A DNA stretch of 64,000 nucleotides from Auanema rhodensis. Its lineage: Eukaryota > Nematoda > Chromadorea > Rhabditida > Rhabditidae. Positions within the stretch are counted from its first letter, which is position 1, and each line of letters starts with the position of its first letter. The DNA lies in assembly GCA_964057225.1 (NCBI GenBank), contig OZ059894.1:11604131-11668130 (forward strand), read 5' to 3'. The notes below the pieces were generated by a model. The model was not told the origin of the DNA. It made no database searches and saw only the letters and a list, made by a program, of their open reading frames with translations. Shown here piece after piece: positions 40,379 to 54,186 of the stretch. Position numbers and translations under genes: made by a program.

Positions 40379-40562
40379 TGGGCCGTTCCCGCCAGCAGTG
40401 CAAGAGCGGGTCGACCCGTGAGGTGGAGCTAGCAAGCCAGCATCTACCTCAAGTCTCAAAAATCGGTTAACCTTATTGTGAACCAATGGAACACATATCG
40501 AAGGTTAATTCGATAAGAACGATTACTACACTTTGATCTTAGCCAAAAGGCCGAGAAGCGAT
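40379..40562 (-). ncRNA. U2 snRNA (intact)
   Basis: Full 184 nt consensus copy. Confidence 0.96.
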
Positions 40563-40647
40563 ACAGCATAGCCATGAGTATCAAAGACATCAAGCAAATG
40601 TATCGTACTTGTTACGAGTGCACTCTCTCATTTGAATATAAAAGTGT

Positions 40648-40725
40648 GGTTTGACAATCTTGACTGTACAGGTCATAAATGGCTCATATAAACTGTGGAT
40701 TTACTCAACTTTTGGACTTATTTTT
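40648..40725 (+). ncRNA. Candidate SL RNA
   Basis: Same as 12073. Confidence 0.6.
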
Positions 40726-41005
40726 TTCTTATTCGAAGCGCTGCACTTTTTTCTATTCTTTTTATTCAAATACTTGTATATAGTTTTATATGTACGGTTG
40801 CAAAGTTTCCGAATATTTTATATATTTTTATACAATAATTAGGAGAAGGTTAATACAATGAAATCTCCCAACTTTACAGTGTTTGTATTGCTTACAGTAT
40901 CTAGAACAACCACTCTTGTAATATTAGAGCACATATCAATCAACAACTTTTTCTAGTTATCAAAGCTTTTTTATTTCTTCAAGATATTTCAAATAAAATA
41001 TAAAA

Positions 41006-41123
41006 GCTTACGACACCCGGGATTCCCAAGCCGTCTCCGATCCAAGTACTAACCGGGCCCAACGTTGCTTGACTTGCCAGATCGGACGGGATGGCGTACT
41101 TTCAACGTGGTATGGTCGTAAGC
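41006..41123 (-). rRNA. 5S rRNA (5S-A)
   Basis: Consensus copy. Confidence 0.97.
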
Positions 41124-41365
41124 AATGTTATATTCTTCATTATCAGTTATATCACTCTAAATCTTGTTGTTAATAGTTAGGACCACAAAGAAAACAACAG
41201 GAACAGTAACAAATGAAATGCCCAAACTTTACAGTGTTCGAGTTATTTACAGTATCTAAGACTACCTCTGTCGTGTTATTAGAGCAAACATTCGATTAAC
41301 AACAACTTTTTTTTAGTTATCAAAGCTTTTTTATTTCTTCAAAAAATTTCAAATAAAATATAAAA

Positions 41366-41483
41366 GCTTACGACACCCGGGATTCCCAAGCCGTCTCCGA
41401 TCCAAGTACTAACCGGGCCCAACGTTGCTTGACTTGCCAGATCGGACGGGATGGCGTACTTTCAACGTGGTATGGTCGTAAGC
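41366..41483 (-). rRNA. 5S rRNA (5S-B)
   Basis: Consensus copy. Confidence 0.97.
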
Positions 41484-41625
41484 AATGTCATATTCTTCAT
41501 TATCAGTTATATCACTCTAAATCTTGTTGTTAATAGATACGACCACAAAGAAAACAACAGGAACAGTAACAATAACAAAAAAAATTTTTTTTTCACCTAT
41601 GTGTCTAAAGGTTAGCCATGTATCC

Positions 41626-41663
<38 letters not shown>

Positions 41664-42845
41664 ACAGTAAAAAGTCCAATCAAGAGAGAAATTTTTTCAA
41701 CACATAGTTGTTTTTTTTTTAAATATCATTGTTTTTCCTCATAACTCGGTTTAAACTCGTTCTAACCCGTTGAAATACGTCTAGAAAGTCTTTATAACAT
41801 GCATATGTATGATAGAACTTCATATTTATTGTAATAGAAAATTTTATTTTCAGACGTCTTGGTTAACAATGATATGTTTTACCCCCTTATAATTTTTATC
41901 ATAATGTTCCTTATACGGAACGCTCAATGAAACTTGCTTCCAGAAAAATTTCTTTCTATTTTTTCTTCATATGTACGTAGATACTATAGAGAACTATGAT
42001 AGAAAACTTTAACATTCACGAAATCATCATTTCTCATTACGCTACGGAGGTTTAAAAAGCTGTGTTTTACCTTATAATAGACCGGAAAACCCTTGTGTTA
42101 AAACTGGACCGTTTTTACACATATAAAAATGTCCCGTATTCGGGACCCTAATGTAACTTTTGATTCCCTATATTTTTTTTCATGAAATTTACAATCTACT
42201 GTAGAAAGAAGAATTATTTTTATAAAAACTGTAAATTTTTGAAAAATGAAAACAAAACGAAAACAAAAACAACTTTTTTTTGAACATTTTCTCACACAAG
42301 GGTCCCCCCTTACCTACTTTTTTTCTCATTACTCGTTTCAACCTCATCCGATCACTCTGCAAACATGTTTAATCGTTCTAACTTGTTGAAATACGTCTTA
42401 AAAGTCTAAACAACATGCATATGCATAATAGAAACCACCCGAATAGGCCCCCACGCACTAAACGAGATATATACATTACCAGTATAGTAATAGAACACAT
42501 ATTGAAGATTAATTCGATAAGAACAATTTATTGACGTAGAGAATGTTTGTTCCGAAAAACTACAATATTAAACTATAAAAGTAACAAAAGCGTAGAGGCA
42601 GCAAAGACATGAATAAACATAAATGTAAATACAGAATTACCAGGTAGTACATAAGTATGACAAAAAATTATAAGAAAGCCATGAAAATAGAAGGTTTGTG
42701 AACAAATGAGAGGTACATCTTTGATCGTATAGTCATTTCTAAACCGTTCGTATGCTGCAGCATCGTCATAAGCGTCACTCAAGTTGAATTTCCATGTGTA
42801 CTACACGATTTTCATTCTTATTGTTACATTCTTTCCCTGAGGGAA

Positions 42846-43029
42846 TGGGCCGTTCCCGCCAGCAGTGCAAGAGCGGGTCGACCCGTGAGGTGGAGCTAGC
42901 AAGCCAGCATCTACCTCAAGTCTCAAAAATCGGTTAACCTTATTGTGAACCAATGGAACACATATCGAAGGTTAATTCGATAAGAACGATTACTACACTT
43001 TGATCTTAGCCAAAAGGCCGAGAAGCGAT
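42846..43029 (-). ncRNA. U2 snRNA (intact)
   Basis: Full 184 nt consensus copy. Confidence 0.96.
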
Positions 43030-43114
43030 ACAGCATAGCCATGAGTATCAAAGACATCAAGCAAATGTATCGTACTTGTTACGAGTGCACTCTCTCATTT
43101 GAATATAAAAGTGT

Positions 43115-43192
43115 GGTTTGACAATCTTGACTGTACAGGTCATAAATGGCTCATATAAACTGTGGATTTACTCAACTTTTGGACTTATTTTT
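43115..43192 (+). ncRNA. Candidate SL RNA
   Basis: Same as 12073. Confidence 0.6.
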
Positions 43193-43472
43193 TTCTTATT
43201 CGAAGCGCTGCACTTTTTTCTATTCTTTTTATTCAAATACTTGTATATAGTTTTATATGTACGGTTGCAAAGTTTCCGAATATTTTATATATTTTTATAC
43301 AATAATTAGGAGAAGGTTAATACAATGAAATCTCCCAACTTTACAGTGTTTGTATTGCTTACAGTATCTAGAACAACCACTCTTGTAATATTAGAGCACA
43401 TATCAATCAACAACTTTTTCTAGTTATCAAAGCTTTTTTATTTCTTCAAGATATTTCAAATAAAATATAAAA

Positions 43473-43590
43473 GCTTACGACACCCGGGATTCCCAAGCCG
43501 TCTCCGATCCAAGTACTAACCGGGCCCAACGTTGCTTGACTTGCCAGATCGGACGGGATGGCGTACTTTCAACGTGGTATGGTCGTAAGC
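43473..43590 (-). rRNA. 5S rRNA (5S-A)
   Basis: Consensus copy. Confidence 0.97.
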
Positions 43591-43832
43591 AATGTTATAT
43601 TCTTCATTATCAGTTATATCACTCTAAATCTTGTTGTTAATAGTTAGGACCACAAAGAAAACAACAGGAACAGTAACAAATGAAATGCCCAAACTTTACA
43701 GTGTTCGAGTTATTTACAGTATCTAAGACTACCTCTGTCGTGTTATTAGAGCAAACATTCGATTAACAACAACTTTTTTTTAGTTATCAAAGCTTTTTTA
43801 TTTCTTCAAAAAATTTCAAATAAAATATAAAA

Positions 43833-43950
43833 GCTTACGACACCCGGGATTCCCAAGCCGTCTCCGATCCAAGTACTAACCGGGCCCAACGTTGCTTGAC
43901 TTGCCAGATCGGACGGGATGGCGTACTTTCAACGTGGTATGGTCGTAAGC
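43833..43950 (-). rRNA. 5S rRNA (5S-B)
   Basis: Consensus copy. Confidence 0.97.
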
Positions 43951-44092
43951 AATGTCATATTCTTCATTATCAGTTATATCACTCTAAATCTTGTTGTTAA
44001 TAGATACGACCACAAAGAAAACAACAGGAACAGTAACAATAACAAAAAAAATTTTTTTTTCACCTATGTGTCTAAAGGTTAGCCATGTATCC

Positions 44093-44140
<48 letters not shown>

Positions 44141-45322
44141 ACAGTAAAAAGTCCAATCAAGAGAGAAATTTTTTCAACACATAGTTGTTTTTTTTTTAAA
44201 TATCATTGTTTTTCCTCATAACTCGGTTTAAACTCGTTCTAACCCGTTGAAATACGTCTAGAAAGTCTTTATAACATGCATATGTATGATAGAACTTCAT
44301 ATTTATTGTAATAGAAAATTTTATTTTCAGACGTCTTGGTTAACAATGATATGTTTTACCCCCTTATAATTTTTATCATAATGTTCCTTATACGGAACGC
44401 TCAATGAAACTTGCTTCCAGAAAAATTTCTTTCTATTTTTTCTTCATATGTACGTAGATACTATAGAGAACTATGATAGAAAACTTTAACATTCACGAAA
44501 TCATCATTTCTCATTACGCTACGGAGGTTTAAAAAGCTGTGTTTTACCTTATAATAGACCGGAAAACCCTTGTGTTAAAACTGGACCGTTTTTACACATA
44601 TAAAAATGTCCCGTATTCGGGACCCTAATGTAACTTTTGATTCCCTATATTTTTTTTCATGAAATTTACAATCTACTGTAGAAAGAAGAATTATTTTTAT
44701 AAAAACTGTAAATTTTTGAAAAATGAAAACAAAACGAAAACAAAAACAACTTTTTTTTGAACATTTTCTCACACAAGGGTCCCCCCTTACCTACTTTTTT
44801 TCTCATTACTCGTTTCAACCTCATCCGATCACTCTGCAAACATGTTTAATCGTTCTAACTTGTTGAAATACGTCTTAAAAGTCTAAACAACATGCATATG
44901 CATAATAGAAACCACCCGAATAGGCCCCCACGCACTAAACGAGATATATACATTACCAGTATAGTAATAGAACACATATTGAAGATTAATTCGATAAGAA
45001 CAATTTATTGACGTAGAGAATGTTTGTTCCGAAAAACTACAATATTAAACTATAAAAGTAACAAAAGCGTAGAGGCAGCAAAGACATGAATAAACATAAA
45101 TGTAAATACAGAATTACCAGGTAGTACATAAGTATGACAAAAAATTATAAGAAAGCCATGAAAATAGAAGGTTTGTGAACAAATGAGAGGTACATCTTTG
45201 ATCGTATAGTCATTTCTAAACCGTTCGTATGCTGCAGCATCGTCATAAGCGTCACTCAAGTTGAATTTCCATGTGTACTACACGATTTTCATTCTTATTG
45301 TTACATTCTTTCCCTGAGGGAA

Positions 45323-45506
45323 TGGGCCGTTCCCGCCAGCAGTGCAAGAGCGGGTCGACCCGTGAGGTGGAGCTAGCAAGCCAGCATCTACCTCAAGTCT
45401 CAAAAATCGGTTAACCTTATTGTGAACCAATGGAACACATATCGAAGGTTAATTCGATAAGAACGATTACTACACTTTGATCTTAGCCAAAAGGCCGAGA
45501 AGCGAT
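45323..45506 (-). ncRNA. U2 snRNA (intact)
   Basis: Full 184 nt consensus copy. Confidence 0.96.
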
Positions 45507-45591
45507 ACAGCATAGCCATGAGTATCAAAGACATCAAGCAAATGTATCGTACTTGTTACGAGTGCACTCTCTCATTTGAATATAAAAGTGT

Positions 45592-45669
45592 GGTTTGACA
45601 ATCTTGACTGTACAGGTCATAAATGGCTCATATAAACTGTGGATTTACTCAACTTTTGGACTTATTTTT
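45592..45669 (+). ncRNA. Candidate SL RNA
   Basis: Same as 12073. Confidence 0.6.
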
Positions 45670-45949
45670 TTCTTATTCGAAGCGCTGCACTTTTTTCTAT
45701 TCTTTTTATTCAAATACTTGTATATAGTTTTATATGTACGGTTGCAAAGTTTCCGAATATTTTATATATTTTTATACAATAATTAGGAGAAGGTTAATAC
45801 AATGAAATCTCCCAACTTTACAGTGTTTGTATTGCTTACAGTATCTAGAACAACCACTCTTGTAATATTAGAGCACATATCAATCAACAACTTTTTCTAG
45901 TTATCAAAGCTTTTTTATTTCTTCAAGATATTTCAAATAAAATATAAAA

Positions 45950-46067
45950 GCTTACGACACCCGGGATTCCCAAGCCGTCTCCGATCCAAGTACTAACCGG
46001 GCCCAACGTTGCTTGACTTGCCAGATCGGACGGGATGGCGTACTTTCAACGTGGTATGGTCGTAAGC
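45950..46067 (-). rRNA. 5S rRNA (5S-A)
   Basis: Consensus copy. Confidence 0.97.
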
Positions 46068-46309
46068 AATGTTATATTCTTCATTATCAGTTATATCACT
46101 CTAAATCTTGTTGTTAATAGTTAGGACCACAAAGAAAACAACAGGAACAGTAACAAATGAAATGCCCAAACTTTACAGTGTTCGAGTTATTTACAGTATC
46201 TAAGACTACCTCTGTCGTGTTATTAGAGCAAACATTCGATTAACAACAACTTTTTTTTAGTTATCAAAGCTTTTTTATTTCTTCAAAAAATTTCAAATAA
46301 AATATAAAA

Positions 46310-46427
46310 GCTTACGACACCCGGGATTCCCAAGCCGTCTCCGATCCAAGTACTAACCGGGCCCAACGTTGCTTGACTTGCCAGATCGGACGGGATGGCG
46401 TACTTTCAACGTGGTATGGTCGTAAGC
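46310..46427 (-). rRNA. 5S rRNA (5S-B)
   Basis: Consensus copy. Confidence 0.97.
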
Positions 46428-47781
46428 AATGTCATATTCTTCATTATCAGTTATATCACTCTAAATCTTGTTGTTAATAGATACGACCACAAAGAAAACA
46501 ACAGGAACAGTAACAATAACAAAAAAAATTTTTTTTTCACCTATGTGTCTAAAGGTTAGCCATGTATCCGTTTATATATATATATATATATATATATCAA
46601 CAGTAAAAAGTCCAATCAAGAGAGAAATTTTTTCAACACATAGTTGTTTTTTTTTTAAATATCATTGTTTTTCCTCATAACTCGGTTTAAACTCGTTCTA
46701 ACCCGTTGAAATACGTCTAGAAAGTCTTTATAACATGCATATGTATGATAGAACTTCATATTTATTGTAATAGAAAATTTTATTTTCAGACGTCTTGGTT
46801 AACAATGATATGTTTTACCCCCTTATAATTTTTATCATAATGTTCCTTATACGGAACGCTCAATGAAACTTGCTTCCAGAAAAATTTCTTTCTATTTTTT
46901 CTTCATATGTACGTAGATACTATAGAGAACTATGATAGAAAACTTTAACATTCACGAAATCATCATTTCTCATTACGCTACGGAGGTTTAAAAAGCTGTG
47001 TTTTACCTTATAATAGACCGGAAAACCCTTGTGTTAAAACTGGACCGTTTTTACACATATAAAAATGTCCCGTATTCGGGACCCTAATGTAACTTTTGAT
47101 TCCCTATATTTTTTTTCATGAAATTTACAATCTACTGTAGAAAGAAGAATTATTTTTATAAAAACTGTAAATTTTTGAAAAATGAAAACAAAACGAAAAC
47201 AAAAACAACTTTTTTTTGAACATTTTCTCACACAAGGGTCCCCCCTTACCTACTTTTTTTCTCATTACTCGTTTCAACCTCATCCGATCACTCTGCAAAC
47301 ATGTTTAATCGTTCTAACTTGTTGAAATACGTCTTAAAAGTCTAAACAACATGCATATGCATAATAGAAACCACCCGAATAGGCCCCCACGCACTAAACG
47401 AGATATATACATTACCAGTATAGTAATAGAACACATATTGAAGATTAATTCGATAAGAACAATTTATTGACGTAGAGAATGTTTGTTCCGAAAAACTACA
47501 ATATTAAACTATAAAAGTAACAAAAGCGTAGAGGCAGCAAAGACATGAATAAACATAAATGTAAATACAGAATTACCAGGTAGTACATAAGTATGACAAA
47601 AAATTATAAGAAAGCCATGAAAATAGAAGGTTTGTGAACAAATGAGAGGTACATCTTTGATCGTATAGTCATTTCTAAACCGTTCGTATGCTGCAGCATC
47701 GTCATAAGCGTCACTCAAGTTGAATTTCCATGTGTACTACACGATTTTCATTCTTATTGTTACATTCTTTCCCTGAGGGAA

Positions 47782-47927
47782 TGGGCCGTTCCCGCCAGCA
47801 GTGCAAGAGCGGGTCGACCCGTGAGGTGGAGCTAGCAAGCCAGCATCTACCTCAAGTCTCAAAAATCGGTTAACCTTATTGTGAACCAATGGAACACATA
47901 TCGAAGGTTAATTCGATAAGAACGATT
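47782..47927 (-). pseudogene. U2 snRNA 3' part, interrupted by short element
   Basis: U2 nt 39-184. Bases 47888-47927 are the 40-bp duplicate that recurs at 48716-48755. Confidence 0.95.
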
Positions 47928-48715
47928 TATTGAAGTAGATAATGTTTGTCCCGGAGGACTACAATATTAAAATAATTACTGAAGCCCGAAGGCAGCGAGA
48001 AATAGTAAGGATACTACCTGCACTGAGTGCGTCGTATCATAAAAAAAGAGATAGCTAATGGGCAAGTTGAAGAGCTTGAAATTAACAATGACGTCACTAG
48101 AAGTAAAGTTTTCTATCTGCAGCTGCGGGTAAAGAGGGTCAGCGTAAGCAGAATTCAATTCTACCAACAATTAGTGGGAACATTGAGAGAACAGATGAAG
48201 GAGGAAATTGTAACTTCAAGTAAAATAGATTATATCTTCAGCTGCGGGTAAAGAGAGTCAGCTTTGTACAGATTACTAGTTTACATAAGAAGTGGTAACA
48301 TTTCAAAAAAGGAGCACAACATAAAAAACGAGACTACGGACTATGAGGTAAATGTTATCATTGTCTGGATCGATGATTCGGCATTTGATTGCAGCTGCGG
48401 ATTGAGTGGATCAGCTTGCATGGCGTCCGCATTCGACATCAGGGAAAATGATGAGTTTCTTGAGGTCCGGCTCGGCGGGCTGTTATGTCCTATTCCCTGT
48501 TGATGGTGTTGTTGTCCTTGAGCTTGTTCTTCTTCCCAGAAAAAAAAAACTGTGAAGCTGAAGAGTCCTATTAAACGTCTTTAAACGCAAGATTAATAAG
48601 AAGCTACTACAGCTAACACAGGACCGCCTCAAGGCCTGGTAGATCAACCAGTGTTGCTTCAATCACCAAGTATTGCGGCCTGGGCCCTTGGATCAATTCA
48701 CAACACCAGTATAGC
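47928..48715 (-). mobile_element. Short U2-targeted element, second subfamily, solitary
   Basis: 788 bp, diverged from the tandem elements at 29575 but with the same plan: the same insertion point, a 40-bp duplication, a 3' end CTACTTCAATA, and a conserved self-complementary 5' block (48620-48691). Three module copies containing GCTGCGGGTAAAGAG or a variant lie at 48119-48143, 48239-48263 and 48391-48416. On the minus strand they read ADPLYPQLQ, ADSLYPQL and ADPLNPQLQ. The last lies in an open frame of about 60 codons that ends near 48350. No RT. The 3' end closely matches the relic carried in every unit, so the relic derives from this subfamily. Confidence 0.8.
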
Positions 48716-48793
48716 AATGGAACACATATCGAAGGTTAATTCGATAAGAACGATTACTACACTTTGATCTTAGCCAAAAGGCCGAGAAGCGAT
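48716..48793 (-). pseudogene. U2 snRNA 5' part (nt 1-78), interrupted
   Basis: The 5' 78 nt of U2, including the 40-bp duplicate. Confidence 0.95.
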
Positions 48794-48878
48794 ACAGCAT
48801 AGCCATGAGTATCAAAGACATCAAGCAAATGTATCGTACTTGTTACGAGTGCACTCTCTCATTTGAATATAAAAGTGT

Positions 48879-48956
48879 GGTTTGACAATCTTGACTGTAC
48901 AGGTCATAAATGGCTCATATAAACTGTGGATTTACTCAACTTTTGGACTTATTTTT
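48879..48956 (+). ncRNA. Candidate SL RNA
   Basis: Same as 12073. Confidence 0.6.
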
Positions 48957-49236
48957 TTCTTATTCGAAGCGCTGCACTTTTTTCTATTCTTTTTATTCAA
49001 ATACTTGTATATAGTTTTATATGTACGGTTGCAAAGTTTCCGAATATTTTATATATTTTTATACAATAATTAGGAGAAGGTTAATACAATGAAATCTCCC
49101 AACTTTACAGTGTTTGTATTGCTTACAGTATCTAGAACAACCACTCTTGTAATATTAGAGCACATATCAATCAACAACTTTTTCTAGTTATCAAAGCTTT
49201 TTTATTTCTTCAAGATATTTCAAATAAAATATAAAA

Positions 49237-49354
49237 GCTTACGACACCCGGGATTCCCAAGCCGTCTCCGATCCAAGTACTAACCGGGCCCAACGTTGCT
49301 TGACTTGCCAGATCGGACGGGATGGCGTACTTTCAACGTGGTATGGTCGTAAGC
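49237..49354 (-). rRNA. 5S rRNA (5S-A)
   Basis: Consensus copy. Confidence 0.97.
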
Positions 49355-49596
49355 AATGTTATATTCTTCATTATCAGTTATATCACTCTAAATCTTGTTG
49401 TTAATAGTTAGGACCACAAAGAAAACAACAGGAACAGTAACAAATGAAATGCCCAAACTTTACAGTGTTCGAGTTATTTACAGTATCTAAGACTACCTCT
49501 GTCGTGTTATTAGAGCAAACATTCGATTAACAACAACTTTTTTTTAGTTATCAAAGCTTTTTTATTTCTTCAAAAAATTTCAAATAAAATATAAAA

Positions 49597-49714
49597 GCTT
49601 ACGACACCCGGGATTCCCAAGCCGTCTCCGATCCAAGTACTAACCGGGCCCAACGTTGCTTGACTTGCCAGATCGGACGGGATGGCGTACTTTCAACGTG
49701 GTATGGTCGTAAGC
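49597..49714 (-). rRNA. 5S rRNA (5S-B)
   Basis: Consensus copy. Confidence 0.97.
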
Positions 49715-49856
49715 AATGTCATATTCTTCATTATCAGTTATATCACTCTAAATCTTGTTGTTAATAGATACGACCACAAAGAAAACAACAGGAACAGTAA
49801 CAATAACAAAAAAAATTTTTTTTTCACCTATGTGTCTAAAGGTTAGCCATGTATCC

Positions 49857-49902
<46 letters not shown>

Positions 49903-51084
49903 ACAGTAAAAAGTCCAATCAAGAGAGAAATTTTTTCAACACATAGTTGTTTTTTTTTTAAATATCATTGTTTTTCCTCATAACTCGGTTTAAACTCGTT
50001 CTAACCCGTTGAAATACGTCTAGAAAGTCTTTATAACATGCATATGTATGATAGAACTTCATATTTATTGTAATAGAAAATTTTATTTTCAGACGTCTTG
50101 GTTAACAATGATATGTTTTACCCCCTTATAATTTTTATCATAATGTTCCTTATACGGAACGCTCAATGAAACTTGCTTCCAGAAAAATTTCTTTCTATTT
50201 TTTCTTCATATGTACGTAGATACTATAGAGAACTATGATAGAAAACTTTAACATTCACGAAATCATCATTTCTCATTACGCTACGGAGGTTTAAAAAGCT
50301 GTGTTTTACCTTATAATAGACCGGAAAACCCTTGTGTTAAAACTGGACCGTTTTTACACATATAAAAATGTCCCGTATTCGGGACCCTAATGTAACTTTT
50401 GATTCCCTATATTTTTTTTCATGAAATTTACAATCTACTGTAGAAAGAAGAATTATTTTTATAAAAACTGTAAATTTTTGAAAAATGAAAACAAAACGAA
50501 AACAAAAACAACTTTTTTTTGAACATTTTCTCACACAAGGGTCCCCCCTTACCTACTTTTTTTCTCATTACTCGTTTCAACCTCATCCGATCACTCTGCA
50601 AACATGTTTAATCGTTCTAACTTGTTGAAATACGTCTTAAAAGTCTAAACAACATGCATATGCATAATAGAAACCACCCGAATAGGCCCCCACGCACTAA
50701 ACGAGATATATACATTACCAGTATAGTAATAGAACACATATTGAAGATTAATTCGATAAGAACAATTTATTGACGTAGAGAATGTTTGTTCCGAAAAACT
50801 ACAATATTAAACTATAAAAGTAACAAAAGCGTAGAGGCAGCAAAGACATGAATAAACATAAATGTAAATACAGAATTACCAGGTAGTACATAAGTATGAC
50901 AAAAAATTATAAGAAAGCCATGAAAATAGAAGGTTTGTGAACAAATGAGAGGTACATCTTTGATCGTATAGTCATTTCTAAACCGTTCGTATGCTGCAGC
51001 ATCGTCATAAGCGTCACTCAAGTTGAATTTCCATGTGTACTACACGATTTTCATTCTTATTGTTACATTCTTTCCCTGAGGGAA

Positions 51085-51268
51085 TGGGCCGTTCCCGCCA
51101 GCAGTGCAAGAGCGGGTCGACCCGTGAGGTGGAGCTAGCAAGCCAGCATCTACCTCAAGTCTCAAAAATCGGTTAACCTTATTGTGAACCAATGGAACAC
51201 ATATCGAAGGTTAATTCGATAAGAACGATTACTACACTTTGATCTTAGCCAAAAGGCCGAGAAGCGAT
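51085..51268 (-). ncRNA. U2 snRNA (intact)
   Basis: Full 184 nt consensus copy. Confidence 0.96.
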
Positions 51269-51353
51269 ACAGCATAGCCATGAGTATCAAAGACATCAAG
51301 CAAATGTATCGTACTTGTTACGAGTGCACTCTCTCATTTGAATATAAAAGTGT

Positions 51354-51431
51354 GGTTTGACAATCTTGACTGTACAGGTCATAAATGGCTCATATAAACT
51401 GTGGATTTACTCAACTTTTGGACTTATTTTT
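51354..51431 (+). ncRNA. Candidate SL RNA
   Basis: Same as 12073. Confidence 0.6.
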
Positions 51432-51711
51432 TTCTTATTCGAAGCGCTGCACTTTTTTCTATTCTTTTTATTCAAATACTTGTATATAGTTTTATATGTA
51501 CGGTTGCAAAGTTTCCGAATATTTTATATATTTTTATACAATAATTAGGAGAAGGTTAATACAATGAAATCTCCCAACTTTACAGTGTTTGTATTGCTTA
51601 CAGTATCTAGAACAACCACTCTTGTAATATTAGAGCACATATCAATCAACAACTTTTTCTAGTTATCAAAGCTTTTTTATTTCTTCAAGATATTTCAAAT
51701 AAAATATAAAA

Positions 51712-51829
51712 GCTTACGACACCCGGGATTCCCAAGCCGTCTCCGATCCAAGTACTAACCGGGCCCAACGTTGCTTGACTTGCCAGATCGGACGGGATGG
51801 CGTACTTTCAACGTGGTATGGTCGTAAGC
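51712..51829 (-). rRNA. 5S rRNA (5S-A)
   Basis: Consensus copy. Confidence 0.97.
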
Positions 51830-52071
51830 AATGTTATATTCTTCATTATCAGTTATATCACTCTAAATCTTGTTGTTAATAGTTAGGACCACAAAGAAAA
51901 CAACAGGAACAGTAACAAATGAAATGCCCAAACTTTACAGTGTTCGAGTTATTTACAGTATCTAAGACTACCTCTGTCGTGTTATTAGAGCAAACATTCG
52001 ATTAACAACAACTTTTTTTTAGTTATCAAAGCTTTTTTATTTCTTCAAAAAATTTCAAATAAAATATAAAA

Positions 52072-52189
52072 GCTTACGACACCCGGGATTCCCAAGCCGT
52101 CTCCGATCCAAGTACTAACCGGGCCCAACGTTGCTTGACTTGCCAGATCGGACGGGATGGCGTACTTTCAACGTGGTATGGTCGTAAGC
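52072..52189 (-). rRNA. 5S rRNA (5S-B)
   Basis: Consensus copy. Confidence 0.97.
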
Positions 52190-52331
52190 AATGTCATATT
52201 CTTCATTATCAGTTATATCACTCTAAATCTTGTTGTTAATAGATACGACCACAAAGAAAACAACAGGAACAGTAACAATAACAAAAAAAATTTTTTTTTC
52301 ACCTATGTGTCTAAAGGTTAGCCATGTATCC

Positions 52332-52377
<46 letters not shown>

Positions 52378-53559
52378 ACAGTAAAAAGTCCAATCAAGAG
52401 AGAAATTTTTTCAACACATAGTTGTTTTTTTTTTAAATATCATTGTTTTTCCTCATAACTCGGTTTAAACTCGTTCTAACCCGTTGAAATACGTCTAGAA
52501 AGTCTTTATAACATGCATATGTATGATAGAACTTCATATTTATTGTAATAGAAAATTTTATTTTCAGACGTCTTGGTTAACAATGATATGTTTTACCCCC
52601 TTATAATTTTTATCATAATGTTCCTTATACGGAACGCTCAATGAAACTTGCTTCCAGAAAAATTTCTTTCTATTTTTTCTTCATATGTACGTAGATACTA
52701 TAGAGAACTATGATAGAAAACTTTAACATTCACGAAATCATCATTTCTCATTACGCTACGGAGGTTTAAAAAGCTGTGTTTTACCTTATAATAGACCGGA
52801 AAACCCTTGTGTTAAAACTGGACCGTTTTTACACATATAAAAATGTCCCGTATTCGGGACCCTAATGTAACTTTTGATTCCCTATATTTTTTTTCATGAA
52901 ATTTACAATCTACTGTAGAAAGAAGAATTATTTTTATAAAAACTGTAAATTTTTGAAAAATGAAAACAAAACGAAAACAAAAACAACTTTTTTTTGAACA
53001 TTTTCTCACACAAGGGTCCCCCCTTACCTACTTTTTTTCTCATTACTCGTTTCAACCTCATCCGATCACTCTGCAAACATGTTTAATCGTTCTAACTTGT
53101 TGAAATACGTCTTAAAAGTCTAAACAACATGCATATGCATAATAGAAACCACCCGAATAGGCCCCCACGCACTAAACGAGATATATACATTACCAGTATA
53201 GTAATAGAACACATATTGAAGATTAATTCGATAAGAACAATTTATTGACGTAGAGAATGTTTGTTCCGAAAAACTACAATATTAAACTATAAAAGTAACA
53301 AAAGCGTAGAGGCAGCAAAGACATGAATAAACATAAATGTAAATACAGAATTACCAGGTAGTACATAAGTATGACAAAAAATTATAAGAAAGCCATGAAA
53401 ATAGAAGGTTTGTGAACAAATGAGAGGTACATCTTTGATCGTATAGTCATTTCTAAACCGTTCGTATGCTGCAGCATCGTCATAAGCGTCACTCAAGTTG
53501 AATTTCCATGTGTACTACACGATTTTCATTCTTATTGTTACATTCTTTCCCTGAGGGAA

Positions 53560-53743
53560 TGGGCCGTTCCCGCCAGCAGTGCAAGAGCGGGTCGACCCGT
53601 GAGGTGGAGCTAGCAAGCCAGCATCTACCTCAAGTCTCAAAAATCGGTTAACCTTATTGTGAACCAATGGAACACATATCGAAGGTTAATTCGATAAGAA
53701 CGATTACTACACTTTGATCTTAGCCAAAAGGCCGAGAAGCGAT
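53560..53743 (-). ncRNA. U2 snRNA (intact)
   Basis: Full 184 nt consensus copy. Confidence 0.96.
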
Positions 53744-53828
53744 ACAGCATAGCCATGAGTATCAAAGACATCAAGCAAATGTATCGTACTTGTTACGAGT
53801 GCACTCTCTCATTTGAATATAAAAGTGT

Positions 53829-53906
53829 GGTTTGACAATCTTGACTGTACAGGTCATAAATGGCTCATATAAACTGTGGATTTACTCAACTTTTGGACTT
53901 ATTTTT
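53829..53906 (+). ncRNA. Candidate SL RNA
   Basis: Same as 12073. Confidence 0.6.
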
Positions 53907-54186
53907 TTCTTATTCGAAGCGCTGCACTTTTTTCTATTCTTTTTATTCAAATACTTGTATATAGTTTTATATGTACGGTTGCAAAGTTTCCGAATATTTT
54001 ATATATTTTTATACAATAATTAGGAGAAGGTTAATACAATGAAATCTCCCAACTTTACAGTGTTTGTATTGCTTACAGTATCTAGAACAACCACTCTTGT
54101 AATATTAGAGCACATATCAATCAACAACTTTTTCTAGTTATCAAAGCTTTTTTATTTCTTCAAGATATTTCAAATAAAATATAAAA

